In this document: positions 1 to 8,220 of the stretch, piece by piece
How positions within the stretch are numbered: position 1 is the stretch's first letter
Layout of the letters: each line of letters begins with the position of its first letter
DNA from: Planctomycetota bacterium
Lineage (GTDB): Bacteria > Planctomycetota > Phycisphaerae > UBA1845
Assembly: GCA_024280855.1 (NCBI GenBank)
Contig: JAJRPG010000102.1
Coordinates: forward strand, 1 to 64,000
Direction: 5' to 3'
DNA: 64,000 nt
Position numbers and translations under genes: made by a program
Notes under the pieces: model-generated
The model's database searches: none
What the model saw: only the letters and a program-made list of their open reading frames with translations
What the model was told of the DNA's origin: nothing

Positions 1-1175
1 CCGTCGAGGTCTGTATCATTGGTTAATACATTGCCCGTAGTGACAGCCGTGTCTTCGTTTGTAGAAGCTGAATCATTAACCGCATCAGGCCCATCGTTAG
101 CTGCGCCTACGGTTACGTTAATCGTCGCGGTATCGGTCCCACCGTTACCATCACTAATGGAATAGGTGAAGGAATCGTTGCCGTTGAAGTTGGCGTTTGG
201 TGTATAGGTAAACGTGCCGTCGCCATTGTCCGCGACAGAGCCATTGGTGGCTTGGGTGAATCCAGAAATAGTGAGCGTATCGCCGTTGGCATCGGTGTCA
301 TTCGCCAACACGTTGCCGGACGTAATAGGTGAGTCCTCAGTAGTTAAAATACTATCATCTACCGCATCAGGAGTAGTATTGGCTACGCCGCCACCAGATC
401 CGCCGCTGCCGCCAGACCCACCACTACCTCCAGACCCGCCGCTGCCACCAGACCCACCACTGCCACCAGACCCGCCACTACCACCTCCTGATCCACCTCC
501 ACTACCGCCTCCGGAACCTCCACCACTGCCGCCTGATCCACCGCTACCACCTGATCCGCCACTACCGCCACCCAGGGTGTATGTCCCGTCTGCCGTCTTT
601 AGCGATTCTGTATTACTGTGGTTTATTTGAAAAGATTGCCCGCCGCCCATGTCAACAGTAATCGTAGTCGCGTTGGTCTGCGTGACCGTGCCGCTCCCAA
701 ACTCTGTCAGGTCAATGGTATCAGAACCGCTATCGCCGCCGTCAACTGTAATTGTATCACCGTCTTGTGCGCCAGTGAACTTAAACGTATCGCTTCCGCT
801 TCCGCCACTCAGGATGTCGTCACCGCCACCACTAATCAACGTATCGCTACCATCGCCGCCAGTTAGTTGATCGTTGCCTAGGCCTCCAGACAACAAGTCC
901 GCACCACTACCGCCATCCAGCGTATCGTCACCATCTCCACCAAATAATTGATCCGCGCCGTCACCGCCGCTTAGTGAATCGTCGCCAGCAAGACCGTCAG
1001 CTATATCGTCCCCGCCGGTACCGGCAAAGACATCATCGCCCGCCGTAGCGCCAACCCATGTAGTTGACAGCAAGATACGAGGCTCAAGCGCTTCTATATT
1101 AAAAGACGCCTTCTTTGGTTCAGGCTTGTTACTTCTTTTCGATCGCTTATTTCGTTTTTTGCTTTTCTTAGCCAT
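1..1175 (-). CDS. Secreted LEPR-xLL protein with RTX repeats and cadherin-like domains (3' end outside window)
   Basis: The reading frame is open from an ATG at 1175 (preceded by AGGA about 11 bases upstream) to the window edge, so at least 391 residues are present and the C-terminus is missing. Residues 1-22 are very basic ([14 protein letters not shown]). Residues 28-37 read [10 protein letters not shown], the LEPR-xLL motif seen near the N-terminus of many planctomycete and proteobacterial surface proteins. Next come glycine/aspartate nonapeptides such as GGDGADQLF and GGDGDDTLD, which match calcium-binding RTX repeats (roughly bases 790-1035). A glycine-serine linker of about 65 residues follows (bases 386-580). 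After it lie tandem domains with NVLANDTD...GDTLTI and [14 protein letters not shown] signatures, typical of bacterial Ig/cadherin-like tandem domains. Inferred role: large calcium-binding adhesin or matrix protein. It follows the kinase gene by 18 bases on the same strand. Confidence 0.85.
   Translation of the reverse strand, partial: MAKKSKKRNKRSKRSNKPEPKKASFNIEALEPRILLSTTWVGATAGDDVFAGTGGDDIADGLAGDDSLSGGDGADQLFGGDGDDTLDGGSGADLLSGGLGNDQLTGGDGSDTLISGGGDDILSGGSGSDTFKFTGAQDGDTITVDGGDSGSDTIDLTEFGSGTVTQTNATTITVDMGGGQSFQINHSNTESLKTADGTYTLGGGSGGSGGSGGSGGSGGGSGGGSGGGSGGGSGGSGGSGGSGGSGGSGGSGGSGGSGGSGGGVANTTPDAVDDSILTTEDSPITSGNVLANDTDANGDTLTISGFTQATNGSVADNGDGTFTYTPNANFNGNDSFTYSISDGNGGTDTATINVTVGAANDGPDAVNDSASTNEDTAVTTGNVLTNDTDLD
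386..580 (-). repeat. Low-complexity Gly-Ser linker repeat (GGS/GGGS codons)
   Basis: Inside the LEPR-xLL gene this stretch encodes an almost pure run of Gly-Gly-Ser units with occasional Gly-Gly-Gly-Ser. The DNA is a degenerate 9-base repeat (ggtggcagt-like), with varied third bases. It joins the RTX block to the cadherin-like block. Such tracts may change length by slippage. Confidence 0.85.
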
Positions 1176-1193
1176 CTATTTCTTTTTCCTTGT

Positions 1194-1775
1194 TTAGACA
1201 CTTATTGCTGGTGCATCTATTAAGCGTTCCACGTCAAGATTTTCCCACTTGGAAATGCGATGTTGGAAATCTGTCAGCGGGACGCGGTGTGTTCTTTTGC
1301 TCATCACCGTAAGTTTTTGCGCCCAATTTTGTAAAGCCTGGGCATTCGTAGTCTTATCAGCCAAGAGTTTCTTAATACTTTGCCACCAGTGAGATGTAGG
1401 TTCAGCAAATTCGATGCAATACCCTCGATCCATCGCGTATCCTACAAATTGTCTGGTGTAATCACAGTTGCTGTTATCACTGTCTAGCACGATGCGTAGA
1501 AAACGAGCATCAACCGCATCACGGATGCGTTGGAAGTTCCATTTTCGTGCCTGGGCGAGAAAATCCTTCGACCAGTTGTACCTCGTTGGGTCGTCACCAA
1601 CCTGCGTATAAAAGAATTCATCAAATTCGATGCGAATACCATCTTCTCCAACAAGCTTTTTACTGGTATAGCTCTTGCCACAGCTAGGCAAACCGCGCAT
1701 CAAAATCATCACGCCAGGACAATCTTCGCCCTGTGTAAAAGTTTTCTCATCAAACGTTGTTATGGTGTCTCTCAT
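1194..1775 (-). CDS. P-loop kinase / AAA ATPase-like protein of the N4BP2L/polynucleotide-kinase type
   Basis: 193 residues. Residues 23-36 contain a beta strand plus Walker A motif (ILMRGLPSCGKSYTSKK), followed by an EFDEFF segment and an arginine-rich helical region, then IVLDSDN. This order resembles small P-loop kinases of the polynucleotide kinase / NEDD4-binding-protein-2-like group, which phosphorylate nucleic-acid ends or other small substrates. No nuclease or ligase domain is attached, so the substrate is unknown. There is no signal peptide, so it should be cytoplasmic. It ends 18 bases before the LEPR-xLL gene on the same strand, which suggests one transcript. A zeta-toxin-like kinase is an alternative, but no antitoxin gene is visible next to it. 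Confidence 0.7.
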   Translation of the reverse strand: MRDTITTFDEKTFTQGEDCPGVMILMRGLPSCGKSYTSKKLVGEDGIRIEFDEFFYTQVGDDPTRYNWSKDFLAQARKWNFQRIRDAVDARFLRIVLDSDNSNCDYTRQFVGYAMDRGYCIEFAEPTSHWWQSIKKLLADKTTNAQALQNWAQKLTVMSKRTHRVPLTDFQHRISKWENLDVERLIDAPAISV

Positions 1776-2190
1776 GTTTTTGTTATGGCTGCCCGGACGA
1801 CACCTTGCCTGTTGGAGTAACTCAACCTAGCTGGCGTTTCGCGTTAATCTGCGTCCTAGCTCCCCCCTTATCAGCCGTCAAACGCATAAGGCTTGACGAT
1901 GGGTTTATTGGTTCAAACTAAACCTACAATTCAGAATGGTCAGCCACAAACGCGAATCCCCCCCGACATAGCTTCTTTCACTCTATAATCAATTTGTAGT
2001 AGAATACTCGGACGAAAATGCGGAATGTCTCATAACAAAAATCGAGCCGCATGCTTCAGCTTGCGCGGAGTTGGAATGAAGTGTGTTGCCGAGTATTAAA
2101 AAACGCGACACCAAACTGTTAGGTAGTCTTAGCAATAACACTAAACACCAACGTTAGAAAAAGCTTGGTGTGATAATCAGAGGACGACAC
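1776..2190. other. Intergenic region between divergent genes
   Basis: 415 bases separate the minus-strand kinase and the plus-strand protease, so promoters for both must lie here. A family A hairpin repeat sits at 2044-2069. I see no further gene or clear promoter that I would defend. Confidence 0.5.
2044..2069 (+). repeat. Dispersed hairpin repeat family A, copy 1
   Basis: Begins GAGCCGCATGCTTCAGC and continues TTGCGCGGA, an imperfect palindrome. Near-identical copies occur at 27493-27517, 28389-28414, 36223-36247, 40369-40394 and 40437-40462. Confidence 0.8.
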
Positions 2191-3360
2191 ATGAACCTAT
2201 TTTCGGACGAATCAAGCCATCAACAAACAGACCCTTCTCCCGCAAAAAGGCGTGGCCCGGATTGGCTAACCATTGGTGGTGTGTGGTTCATAGTTTTCAT
2301 ATTAGTTTGGGCCTATGCAGGTCGATCAACTTCGTCGCCCTTACTTAGCCCCAGCGCAGAGCCTCGCCCCATAACCGACCGAGGCGACTTAAACCGCGAT
2401 GAATTATCCAACATAGACGTATTCCGTGAGGCCTCGCCTTCCGTCGCCTATGTAACCACCAGCGAATTGCAACGCACGCTTTTCGGCATGAATGTATACG
2501 AAATCCCACTCGGCACAGGCTCTGGATTTATCTATGACAAGCAAGGCCACATTGTCACCAATTACCATGTCATTAAAGATGGAGCACTATTGCGAGTCAG
2601 ACTCTCCGACCATTCAGAATGGGAAGCTCGCCTCGTAGGCGCAGAACCCGATAAAGACATAGCCGTTCTGAAAATCGAAGCCCCCGCAGATTTGCTTCAT
2701 CCCATCTCAGTGGGGCAATCAGCCAACCTGTTGGTGGGGCAAAAAGTGTTGGCCATCGGCAACCCCTTTGGCTGGGACCAAACCTTAACCACCGGCGTCG
2801 TCAGCGCATTGGGCAGAGAGATACAATCACTCACAGGCCGAAAAATCCGCGATGTCATCCAAACGGACGCAGCCATCAACCCAGGCAACTCGGGCGGACC
2901 ATTACTGGATAGCGCCGGCAGGCTTATAGGGGTAAACACGCAAATCAGCAGCCCAACGGGCGGATCGGTGGGCATTGGCTTTGCAGTTCCCGTAGACACA
3001 GTCAATGAAATCGTGCCGGATTTGATTCGTTATGGACATGTTAAACGAGTAGGAATCGGGGTTCAGCTTGCGCTGGATACCAATATAAGGCGCTTCGGTC
3101 TGCCAGGCCCTCTGATCGAACATGTCATGCCTGGCAAGGGCGCGGAAAAGGCCGGCCTGCGTGGCACGATGATCGACGCCAGGGGATATGTCCGGCAGTT
3201 GGGTGACGTGATCGTGAAAATCAATGGCCTTAGGGTGGAGAATCAGATCAAGCTTAAAGATGCTTTGGACGGAAAAAAGGCCGGCGATAAAGTGCTGGTA
3301 ACATATGTTCGAGACGAGTCCGTATTAGAGGCGACAGTCGAATTAAATGTGCTAAGGTAA
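2191..3360 (+). CDS. HtrA/DegP-family S1C serine protease with PDZ domain
   Basis: 389 residues from the ATG at 2191, chosen over an upstream in-frame GTG at 2170 because AGGA precedes it. A single membrane segment (about residues 26-43) anchors the N-terminus. The trypsin-like domain carries the full triad: His126 in TNYHVIKDG, Asp156 in DKDIAVLKI and Ser234 in NPGNSGGPLL. One PDZ domain follows (about residues 285-385, with GDVIVKINGLRV). The family degrades or refolds damaged envelope proteins, so this is probably a membrane-anchored periplasmic quality-control protease. One PDZ domain makes it DegS/HhoA-like in layout rather than two-PDZ DegP. Confidence 0.92.
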   Translation: MNLFSDESSHQQTDPSPAKRRGPDWLTIGGVWFIVFILVWAYAGRSTSSPLLSPSAEPRPITDRGDLNRDELSNIDVFREASPSVAYVTTSELQRTLFGMNVYEIPLGTGSGFIYDKQGHIVTNYHVIKDGALLRVRLSDHSEWEARLVGAEPDKDIAVLKIEAPADLLHPISVGQSANLLVGQKVLAIGNPFGWDQTLTTGVVSALGREIQSLTGRKIRDVIQTDAAINPGNSGGPLLDSAGRLIGVNTQISSPTGGSVGIGFAVPVDTVNEIVPDLIRYGHVKRVGIGVQLALDTNIRRFGLPGPLIEHVMPGKGAEKAGLRGTMIDARGYVRQLGDVIVKINGLRVENQIKLKDALDGKKAGDKVLVTYVRDESVLEATVELNVLR

Positions 3361-3876
3361 GGCTGAAATCACAACTCGTTTATAGAGCATGAGTTACAAC
3401 TAATTCGCAGCTTTTTCCAGTGCTACTGGGCGGGAAATATCGCTTTTTAACACTAGTATAATCACTACTTTAGTTTACCTAAAATACCATGCCAAAACGA
3501 GATCATAGCGAAAAGTAGAGTTCAATGCCCCCTAATCCTCCAATACTACCTCAAGTAGTGTGTGCGAACGCTTCAACTGCAAGATGTTGTACAACCTGTG
3601 ATTTATATTGTTTACGCGTCATATTCCTTCAAGACAGAACAACGGCACTGTCGATATTGAGAATGACGATAATATCGCTCGTGAGGCATCGATGGATCAG
3701 TGCCTCGCAGTGTTGATATCTATGTTTCCACCCTTGGCACTTCACGGATGATAGCCGAAGTGAGGGCGGTTGGGTGCGGTGCTGAGGTCCGATAGGGTTT
3801 CAGCCTCGATAGTCGGTGTTTGTGCGGTGCCGTGGTGATGTCGCATAAGCATTTATGACTTGAAGCAGCGGGAAGG
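3361..3876. other. Intergenic region, no supported gene
   Basis: 516 bases. A TATAAT hexamer at 3457-3462 has no convincing -35 box. Short open frames here have no signal, motif or ribosome binding site worth reporting. Confidence 0.4.
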
Positions 3877-4170
3877 ATGGAGTTGTACGTGGCTGAAATT
3901 AACAACATTTCGAATATTTTGCCCCCGGTAGTCCCTGTGCGAGAGTCTTATCCTCAATCGGCCAATCAGCAGTCGGCTGTCAATGAGGTTGAGGTAAAAG
4001 ACAACGTCGAGATTTCAGAAGCCGGGCGGGCGCTGGCACGAGCTGAGGATGTGTCCAGCTATCGTCGCGCGCGAATCGAATCGGTCCGCCAGGAAATTGA
4101 AGCGGGGACATACGAAACGCCCGAACGCGTTCAGGGCACGATTGACCGCTTGCTCGAGCTGCTTCGCTAG
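3877..4170 (+). CDS. flgM: FlgM-like anti-sigma-28 factor
   Basis: 97 residues. The C-terminal half (VEISEAGRALARA, then RRARIESVRQEIEAGTYETP and DRLLELL) matches the FlgM pattern of a sigma-28-binding helix, R-I-x-x-(I/V)-R-x-x-I-x-x-G-x-Y, and a final helix. FlgM holds the flagellar sigma factor FliA inactive until the hook is complete and FlgM is exported. The N-terminal 45 residues are poorly ordered in composition, also normal for the family. A GTG at 3889 with GGAG six bases upstream is an alternative start. No other flagellar gene is in the window, so it is an orphan here, and its partner sigma factor must be elsewhere. Confidence 0.72.
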   Translation: MELYVAEINNISNILPPVVPVRESYPQSANQQSAVNEVEVKDNVEISEAGRALARAEDVSSYRRARIESVRQEIEAGTYETPERVQGTIDRLLELLR

Positions 4171-4337
4171 AAGCAAACCCCAAATATAAGACACTTTGGA
4201 TAACTTAGTGCTACTACCAAATTCAGGTAGTGAAGTTTGCATGAAGCTTCTGCCTGCGCTAGGGTAGCCTTACGCGCTGAGGGCTGGATGTATTGTGGGG
4301 AACGTGATTGCATGAGCTGCGCGGTGGAGTTTTACGC

Positions 4338-5015
4338 ATGTTGAAAGAAGCCGCGCAGCGCGAAGCAACATTTAAGGAGCAAGCCAGGTCGGAGTTTGAC
4401 GACTGGGCGAACTCCTACGATCGATCCATCTTGCACTATTTTCTGTTTCGTCCTGGCTATATGCTGATGACGGAGGAGATTGCACGCTGGCATTGTGATC
4501 GAGGCGGGGCGTTTGATCTTCTCGATATTGGCTGCGGGACGGGTGAGATGGCTAGCATTCTTGCCACGGGGGATTGGCCTGTAAAGTATATCGGGCTGGA
4601 CTATTCACCGGCGATGTGCGCGACGGCGACCGATAAGGCGCGGGCGAGTGAGTGCCTGGACAGCGTCATTTTTGTTGGTGGTGATAGTGAGCATCTCCCG
4701 CTAGGTGATGAGAGTGTCGATTTTGTCATTTGCGCGAATTCATTTCATCACTACCCACATCAACAAGCCGTCGTTTCGGATGTATTTCGCATACTAAAGC
4801 CCGGCGGTCGTTTTGTGTTGGTAGACGGATTTCGTGATAATGCGCTAGGGTGGTTCGTGTTTGACGTGGCGATAACCTGGATTGAAAAGTCCGTTTACCA
4901 CGCCCCTTGGCCCGTACTCGATAACTATTTCAAAACGGCTGGTTTTTCCAACCTTGCCCGCCGAAAATGCAGTATTTTGTTTCCACTCCTCGCCACCATT
5001 GGCGATAAGGTTTAA
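4338..5015 (+). CDS. Class I SAM-dependent methyltransferase
   Basis: 225 residues from the ATG at 4338, which has GGAG eight bases upstream; an in-frame ATG at 4308 would add ten residues. Motif I for S-adenosylmethionine binding is clear (LLDIGCGTGEM), followed by the acidic post-I strand (YIGLDYSPAMC), DSEHLPLGDESVDFVICANSFHHY (motif IV region) and LKPGGRFVLVDG (post motif). This is the UbiE/COQ5-like Methyltransf_11 layout that methylates small molecules, lipids or quinones. The substrate cannot be told from sequence, and neighbours do not help. It stands alone, with about 600 bases of repeat-bearing spacer behind it. Confidence 0.85.
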   Translation: MLKEAAQREATFKEQARSEFDDWANSYDRSILHYFLFRPGYMLMTEEIARWHCDRGGAFDLLDIGCGTGEMASILATGDWPVKYIGLDYSPAMCATATDKARASECLDSVIFVGGDSEHLPLGDESVDFVICANSFHHYPHQQAVVSDVFRILKPGGRFVLVDGFRDNALGWFVFDVAITWIEKSVYHAPWPVLDNYFKTAGFSNLARRKCSILFPLLATIGDKV

Positions 5016-5123
5016 TCATCTTGTAGGGCAGCGTCGTAGACCTGCCTTTACTATTGGACGTTATATCTGATAGAAGTGTCCTGTATGTGGCATTTTGTGT
5101 GTTGGTGAATGGATTGTGTTCGA

Positions 5124-5170
5124 TCATCGACTCCCCCATGTCCAAACAGAAGGACATGGGCCACCTGGCC
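5124..5170 (-). repeat. Dispersed repeat family F, copy 1
   Basis: Contains a perfect 9-base-pair hairpin, CCCATGTCC at 5135-5143 and GGACATGGG at 5152-5160. An inverted, about 80% similar copy lies at 39787-39834. Confidence 0.8.
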
Positions 5171-5308
5171 GTAGACCTGCCTTTACCATTTCGCCCTAAT
5201 CTAGATACGTTGCAACGATTGTTCGTGATGTCGTCCGGTATGTTTGATTTGTAACTGGCTGTCGTGTGCGCGTCGATAGTTCAGGCATGTTAACCTTCCG
5301 TCAGTTGA

Positions 5309-5350
5309 CGAAAGAACAACATGCCCTACCGGATTTACCCATGTCACCCG
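5309..5350 (+). repeat. Dispersed hairpin repeat family C, degenerate copy
   Basis: Starts CGAAAGA and ends TTACCCATGTCACCCG like intact family C copies, but the internal hairpin is lost. Confidence 0.55.
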
Positions 5351-5613
5351 GCCAATAGCCAGAAAAACACACCTTCATCTCCATACATTTCGGACGTTGA
5401 ATAACTTTTTCATTCTTGAAGGCGTCCTGCGCATGTTTTCGTGAAGCGGTTGCTCTACATTTGTCTATTTAGCGGACCTTCAAAGGGTCCGCGCGCAGTT
5501 AAAGTTTTCCGCTAGCTGTCTTGCTGAATCGTAGACTGAATTCGGTCCGGCTGGGAAGCATTCGGAGAGGAGCGAGCCGGGCGCGTCGCCGATTTGGGAG
5601 ACGGAGTTTAGCT

Positions 5614-6381
5614 ATGTCATATGTAGATTTGCAGTCAGCGCTACGAGAATGGTGTTACGATCCAGAGCAGATTTCTGTCCGAAAGATTCTAGGGGCAGAT
5701 GGCGAGGTGCGTTTACAAATGCGCATCGAGTTGGGTATTATTCAGATGGAGACGGAAGGTCGGGCGGACGGAACACGCCCTCATGGCTGTAGCTCCCTTC
5801 TGCAGTATCATCGCAAAAGGTTAGCCACTTACACCGAGCGCAATGGCACATCGCTGGGTTTTGAGATTACGCCGGAAGAGTGCTGCGAGCTTCGCACGGA
5901 AGCGTCGCTCTACTATCGGCGATATATCGCGCTGTTTGTGCTGGAAGAATTTGACAGCGTAACCGTAGATACGACCCATAGTTTGGACATATTCGATTTG
6001 TGTCGTGACTATGCGGAGGAGCCTGAGGATCGCGCAGGGCTAGAGCCTTTTCGGTCTTATGTGTTGATGATGGATGCGCGGGCACGAGCGTATCATGCCT
6101 TAGCTGAGGATGAGCCATCCAGTGCGCTTGCGCATATCAACCGAGGCATATTGAATCTTCGCAACCATTTTGAATCACTCGGCGATTACGAGTCGGTTGA
6201 AAACAGTGAAGAAATGAAGATGCTTCACAGTCTAGCTAGTGACCTTGCTTATCAGATGCCTCAAGATTCGTTAGTGGTTACCAGAAAAGCGCTTCGAAGT
6301 GCGATTGAAAACGAACACTTTGAAGAGGCGGCTCGCCTGCGCGATGAATTGCAGACGCTGCTTGAGCCGGAGAGTCACTAG
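5614..6381 (+). CDS. UVR-motif (UvrB/UvrC motif) protein, function unknown
   Basis: 255 residues from the ATG at 5614, which has GGAGACGGAG upstream; a TTG at 5521 would add a basic 31-residue extension and is less likely. The only recognisable element is at the C-terminus (about residues 222-250): LRSAIENEHFEEAARLRDELQTLL, a helical-hairpin UVR motif as found in UvrB, UvrC and McsA, where it mediates protein-protein contact. The rest is charged and helical, with no catalytic motif seen. Possible roles are nucleotide-excision-repair accessory or McsA-like adaptor; neither is shown. An intrinsic terminator follows at 6429-6466. Confidence 0.7.
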   Translation: MSYVDLQSALREWCYDPEQISVRKILGADGEVRLQMRIELGIIQMETEGRADGTRPHGCSSLLQYHRKRLATYTERNGTSLGFEITPEECCELRTEASLYYRRYIALFVLEEFDSVTVDTTHSLDIFDLCRDYAEEPEDRAGLEPFRSYVLMMDARARAYHALAEDEPSSALAHINRGILNLRNHFESLGDYESVENSEEMKMLHSLASDLAYQMPQDSLVVTRKALRSAIENEHFEEAARLRDELQTLLEPESH

Positions 6382-6428
6382 CGTGTAAGTGGCTAGCGTT
6401 CGTTAGCAGACAATCGAAACAAGTATAG

Positions 6429-6466
6429 AGGGCGGGCCTAATCTCTTTTAGGCTCGCTCTTTTTTT
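6429..6466 (+). terminator. Intrinsic terminator after the UVR-motif gene
   Basis: GCGGGCCTAA pairs with TTAGGCTCGC (one G-T pair) and is followed by seven T residues, 48 bases after the stop codon. Confidence 0.85.
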
Positions 6467-6525
6467 GTATATTCTGCTTATAGATTAGTAGGCATGGTCG
6501 GTGTACACCTCACGCCATTACCTCT

Positions 6526-6577
6526 CGAAAGACACGGGTAAGCCCCGAAGAATATCTGGGCGTACCCATGCCATCCC
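6526..6577 (+). repeat. Dispersed hairpin repeat family C, copy 1
   Basis: Starts CGAAAGACACGGGTAAGC and ends GTACCCATGCCATCCC, like 43120-43159 and the inverted copy at 13967-14005. The loop here is longer than in the other two. Confidence 0.75.
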
Positions 6578-6684
6578 AGTCACAATCAATCGCTTACTAC
6601 ACAAATGTTTCAAAAGCCTTAGAATCGTTTTGGTTTCAGTGATTGTGCGGGCTTTATGTTATTCCTATGAGTTGAGGAGCGGAG

Positions 6685-8211
6685 ATGCAAAATCAAGACG
6701 ATCAAATACTAAACTTTATGGTTGCCAGAAAAACAGCCAAGATGCGTCGCCGATTCTTATTCGCGTTCGGTGGGTTATTATTTACGAGTGCATCAATCAT
6801 GTTCGCGCCGGACTTAGCATTGGCAAACGATGCAACCTCGCCACATGCTGTTTCGATTACAAAAACGTATAGCGCAGTAGCCACGCGCATCATAGACGCT
6901 GCGATAGCTGACAATGAAGCGATGGACAAGATGGAAGCCCTGTGTCTGGGAATTGGTCATCGTCTAAGCGGTTCGCCACAATTGGAAAAAGCGATTTCAT
7001 GGGCCGTTGATGCGATGAAAGCCGATGGTCAGCAACATGTTCACGCCGAGCCGGTTATGGTTCCGCGATGGGTGCGCGGGCAAGAGTCCGCCACGATGAT
7101 TGCCCCTCGAAAAGAACCTCTAGCTATGTTAGGGCTGGGCGGGTCCGTGGGGACATCGGAAAAAGGAATTACCGCGAAAGTGGTTGTGGCGGATGACGAA
7201 GATGCGTTGAACGCATTGGGCGATTCGGTCAAGGGTAAGATCGTGCTATTCAACCAAGCCATGCCTCCCTACACCGTGGAGCATGGCTCAGGTTATGGCA
7301 CGGGTGTTTATTTCCGCACGCACGGCTCTCGTCTCGCCTCTAAGCTGGGCGCGGTCGCAGTGCTGGTTCGATCAGCGACGGCCAAGAGTTTACGATCGCC
7401 TCACACCGGCGCGATGCGCTATGGCGATGCCGAAGTGAAAATCCCAGCTGCGGCGATTTCTCTTGAAGATACAAACCTGATCGTGCGCCTCGTGAAACGC
7501 GGCGAGACGGTTAGTGTCAATTTGAAGATGGCTGCGAAGAATCATCCTGATGCCGAATCAGCAAATGTGATCGGCGAATTAGTTGGTTCAACGAATCCAG
7601 ATGAGATTGTTGTGATCGGTGGCCATATAGATTCATGGGATGTGGGGCAGGGGGCGCATGACGACGGCGCGGGATGCGTCATGGCTATGGAAGCGATCAA
7701 CGTATTGCGAAAGCTAAATCTTCGGCCTCGACGGACGATTCGTGTTGTCTTGTGGACCAATGAAGAAAACGGTTTAGCCGGCGGCAAAGCCTATGCTAAG
7801 CAACATGCCGCCGAGTTGTCACACCACGTCGCTGCGATTGAATCAGATAGCGGCGCTTTTGCCCCGCGAGGCTATTCCGTTGATTGCGAAGACGAAGCGA
7901 GAGAAACTGTCGCCGCGGATCAATTGAAGGAAATTATTAGTCTCATGCAGTCGTTGGGTGAGTTAAAGGCTACGGTAGGCGGTTCCGGAGCCGATGTGAG
8001 TCCGATGAAGTCTGCGGGCGTCGTGCTAATGGGGCATCGCGTCGAAGGGTCGACTTACTTTGACTATCACCACACCTTAGCTGATACGGTGGATAAGGTG
8101 GACCCAAAGTTGCTATCACAAAACGTCGCAGCTATGGCGACCATGGCTTACATCTTGGCTGACATGCCTGATCCACTGGGCACAACTACAACGCCAATGG
8201 GTACGGACTAA
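6685..8211 (+). CDS. M28-family zinc metallopeptidase (carboxypeptidase Q-like), exported
   Basis: 508 residues; the ATG at 6685 follows GAGGAGCGGAG. A basic stretch and hydrophobic segment (about residues 20-47, ending ALA-NDA) form a signal peptide, with ATG 6742 an alternative start. A PA-like insert comes before the catalytic domain. Zinc ligands and catalytic residues are visible in GGHIDSWDVGQGAHDDGAG (His, Asp), NEENGLAGG (Glu-Glu), ESDSGAF (Asp) and YFDYHHTLADT (His). M28 enzymes remove amino acids from peptides; the carboxypeptidase Q group acts on dipeptides or short peptides. It is nine bases upstream of hutI, so peptide breakdown and histidine catabolism may share a transcript. 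Confidence 0.88.
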   Translation: MQNQDDQILNFMVARKTAKMRRRFLFAFGGLLFTSASIMFAPDLALANDATSPHAVSITKTYSAVATRIIDAAIADNEAMDKMEALCLGIGHRLSGSPQLEKAISWAVDAMKADGQQHVHAEPVMVPRWVRGQESATMIAPRKEPLAMLGLGGSVGTSEKGITAKVVVADDEDALNALGDSVKGKIVLFNQAMPPYTVEHGSGYGTGVYFRTHGSRLASKLGAVAVLVRSATAKSLRSPHTGAMRYGDAEVKIPAAAISLEDTNLIVRLVKRGETVSVNLKMAAKNHPDAESANVIGELVGSTNPDEIVVIGGHIDSWDVGQGAHDDGAGCVMAMEAINVLRKLNLRPRRTIRVVLWTNEENGLAGGKAYAKQHAAELSHHVAAIESDSGAFAPRGYSVDCEDEARETVAADQLKEIISLMQSLGELKATVGGSGADVSPMKSAGVVLMGHRVEGSTYFDYHHTLADTVDKVDPKLLSQNVAAMATMAYILADMPDPLGTTTTPMGTD

Positions 8212-8220
8212 GCGTGATTC

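Larger units (their letters stand above)
5016..5613. other. Long repeat-bearing intergenic region
   Basis: 598 bases with a family F hairpin repeat (5124-5170), a short direct repeat (CGTAGACCTGCCTTTAC at about 5034 and 5170) and a decayed family C copy (5309-5350). No protein gene is supported. Confidence 0.5.
6382..6684. other. Intergenic region with terminator and family C repeat
   Basis: 303 bases holding the terminator at 6429-6466, a family C copy at 6526-6577 and, presumably, the promoter of the M28 peptidase operon. Confidence 0.5.

Noticed and set aside
214-630. Plus-strand open frame rich in PPDPPLP repeats
   Set aside because: It is the antisense shadow of the Gly-Ser linker of the LEPR-xLL gene; no start signal of its own.
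3457-3462. Perfect TATAAT hexamer after the HtrA gene
   Set aside because: No -35 box at a proper distance; such hexamers arise by chance in AT-rich spacers.
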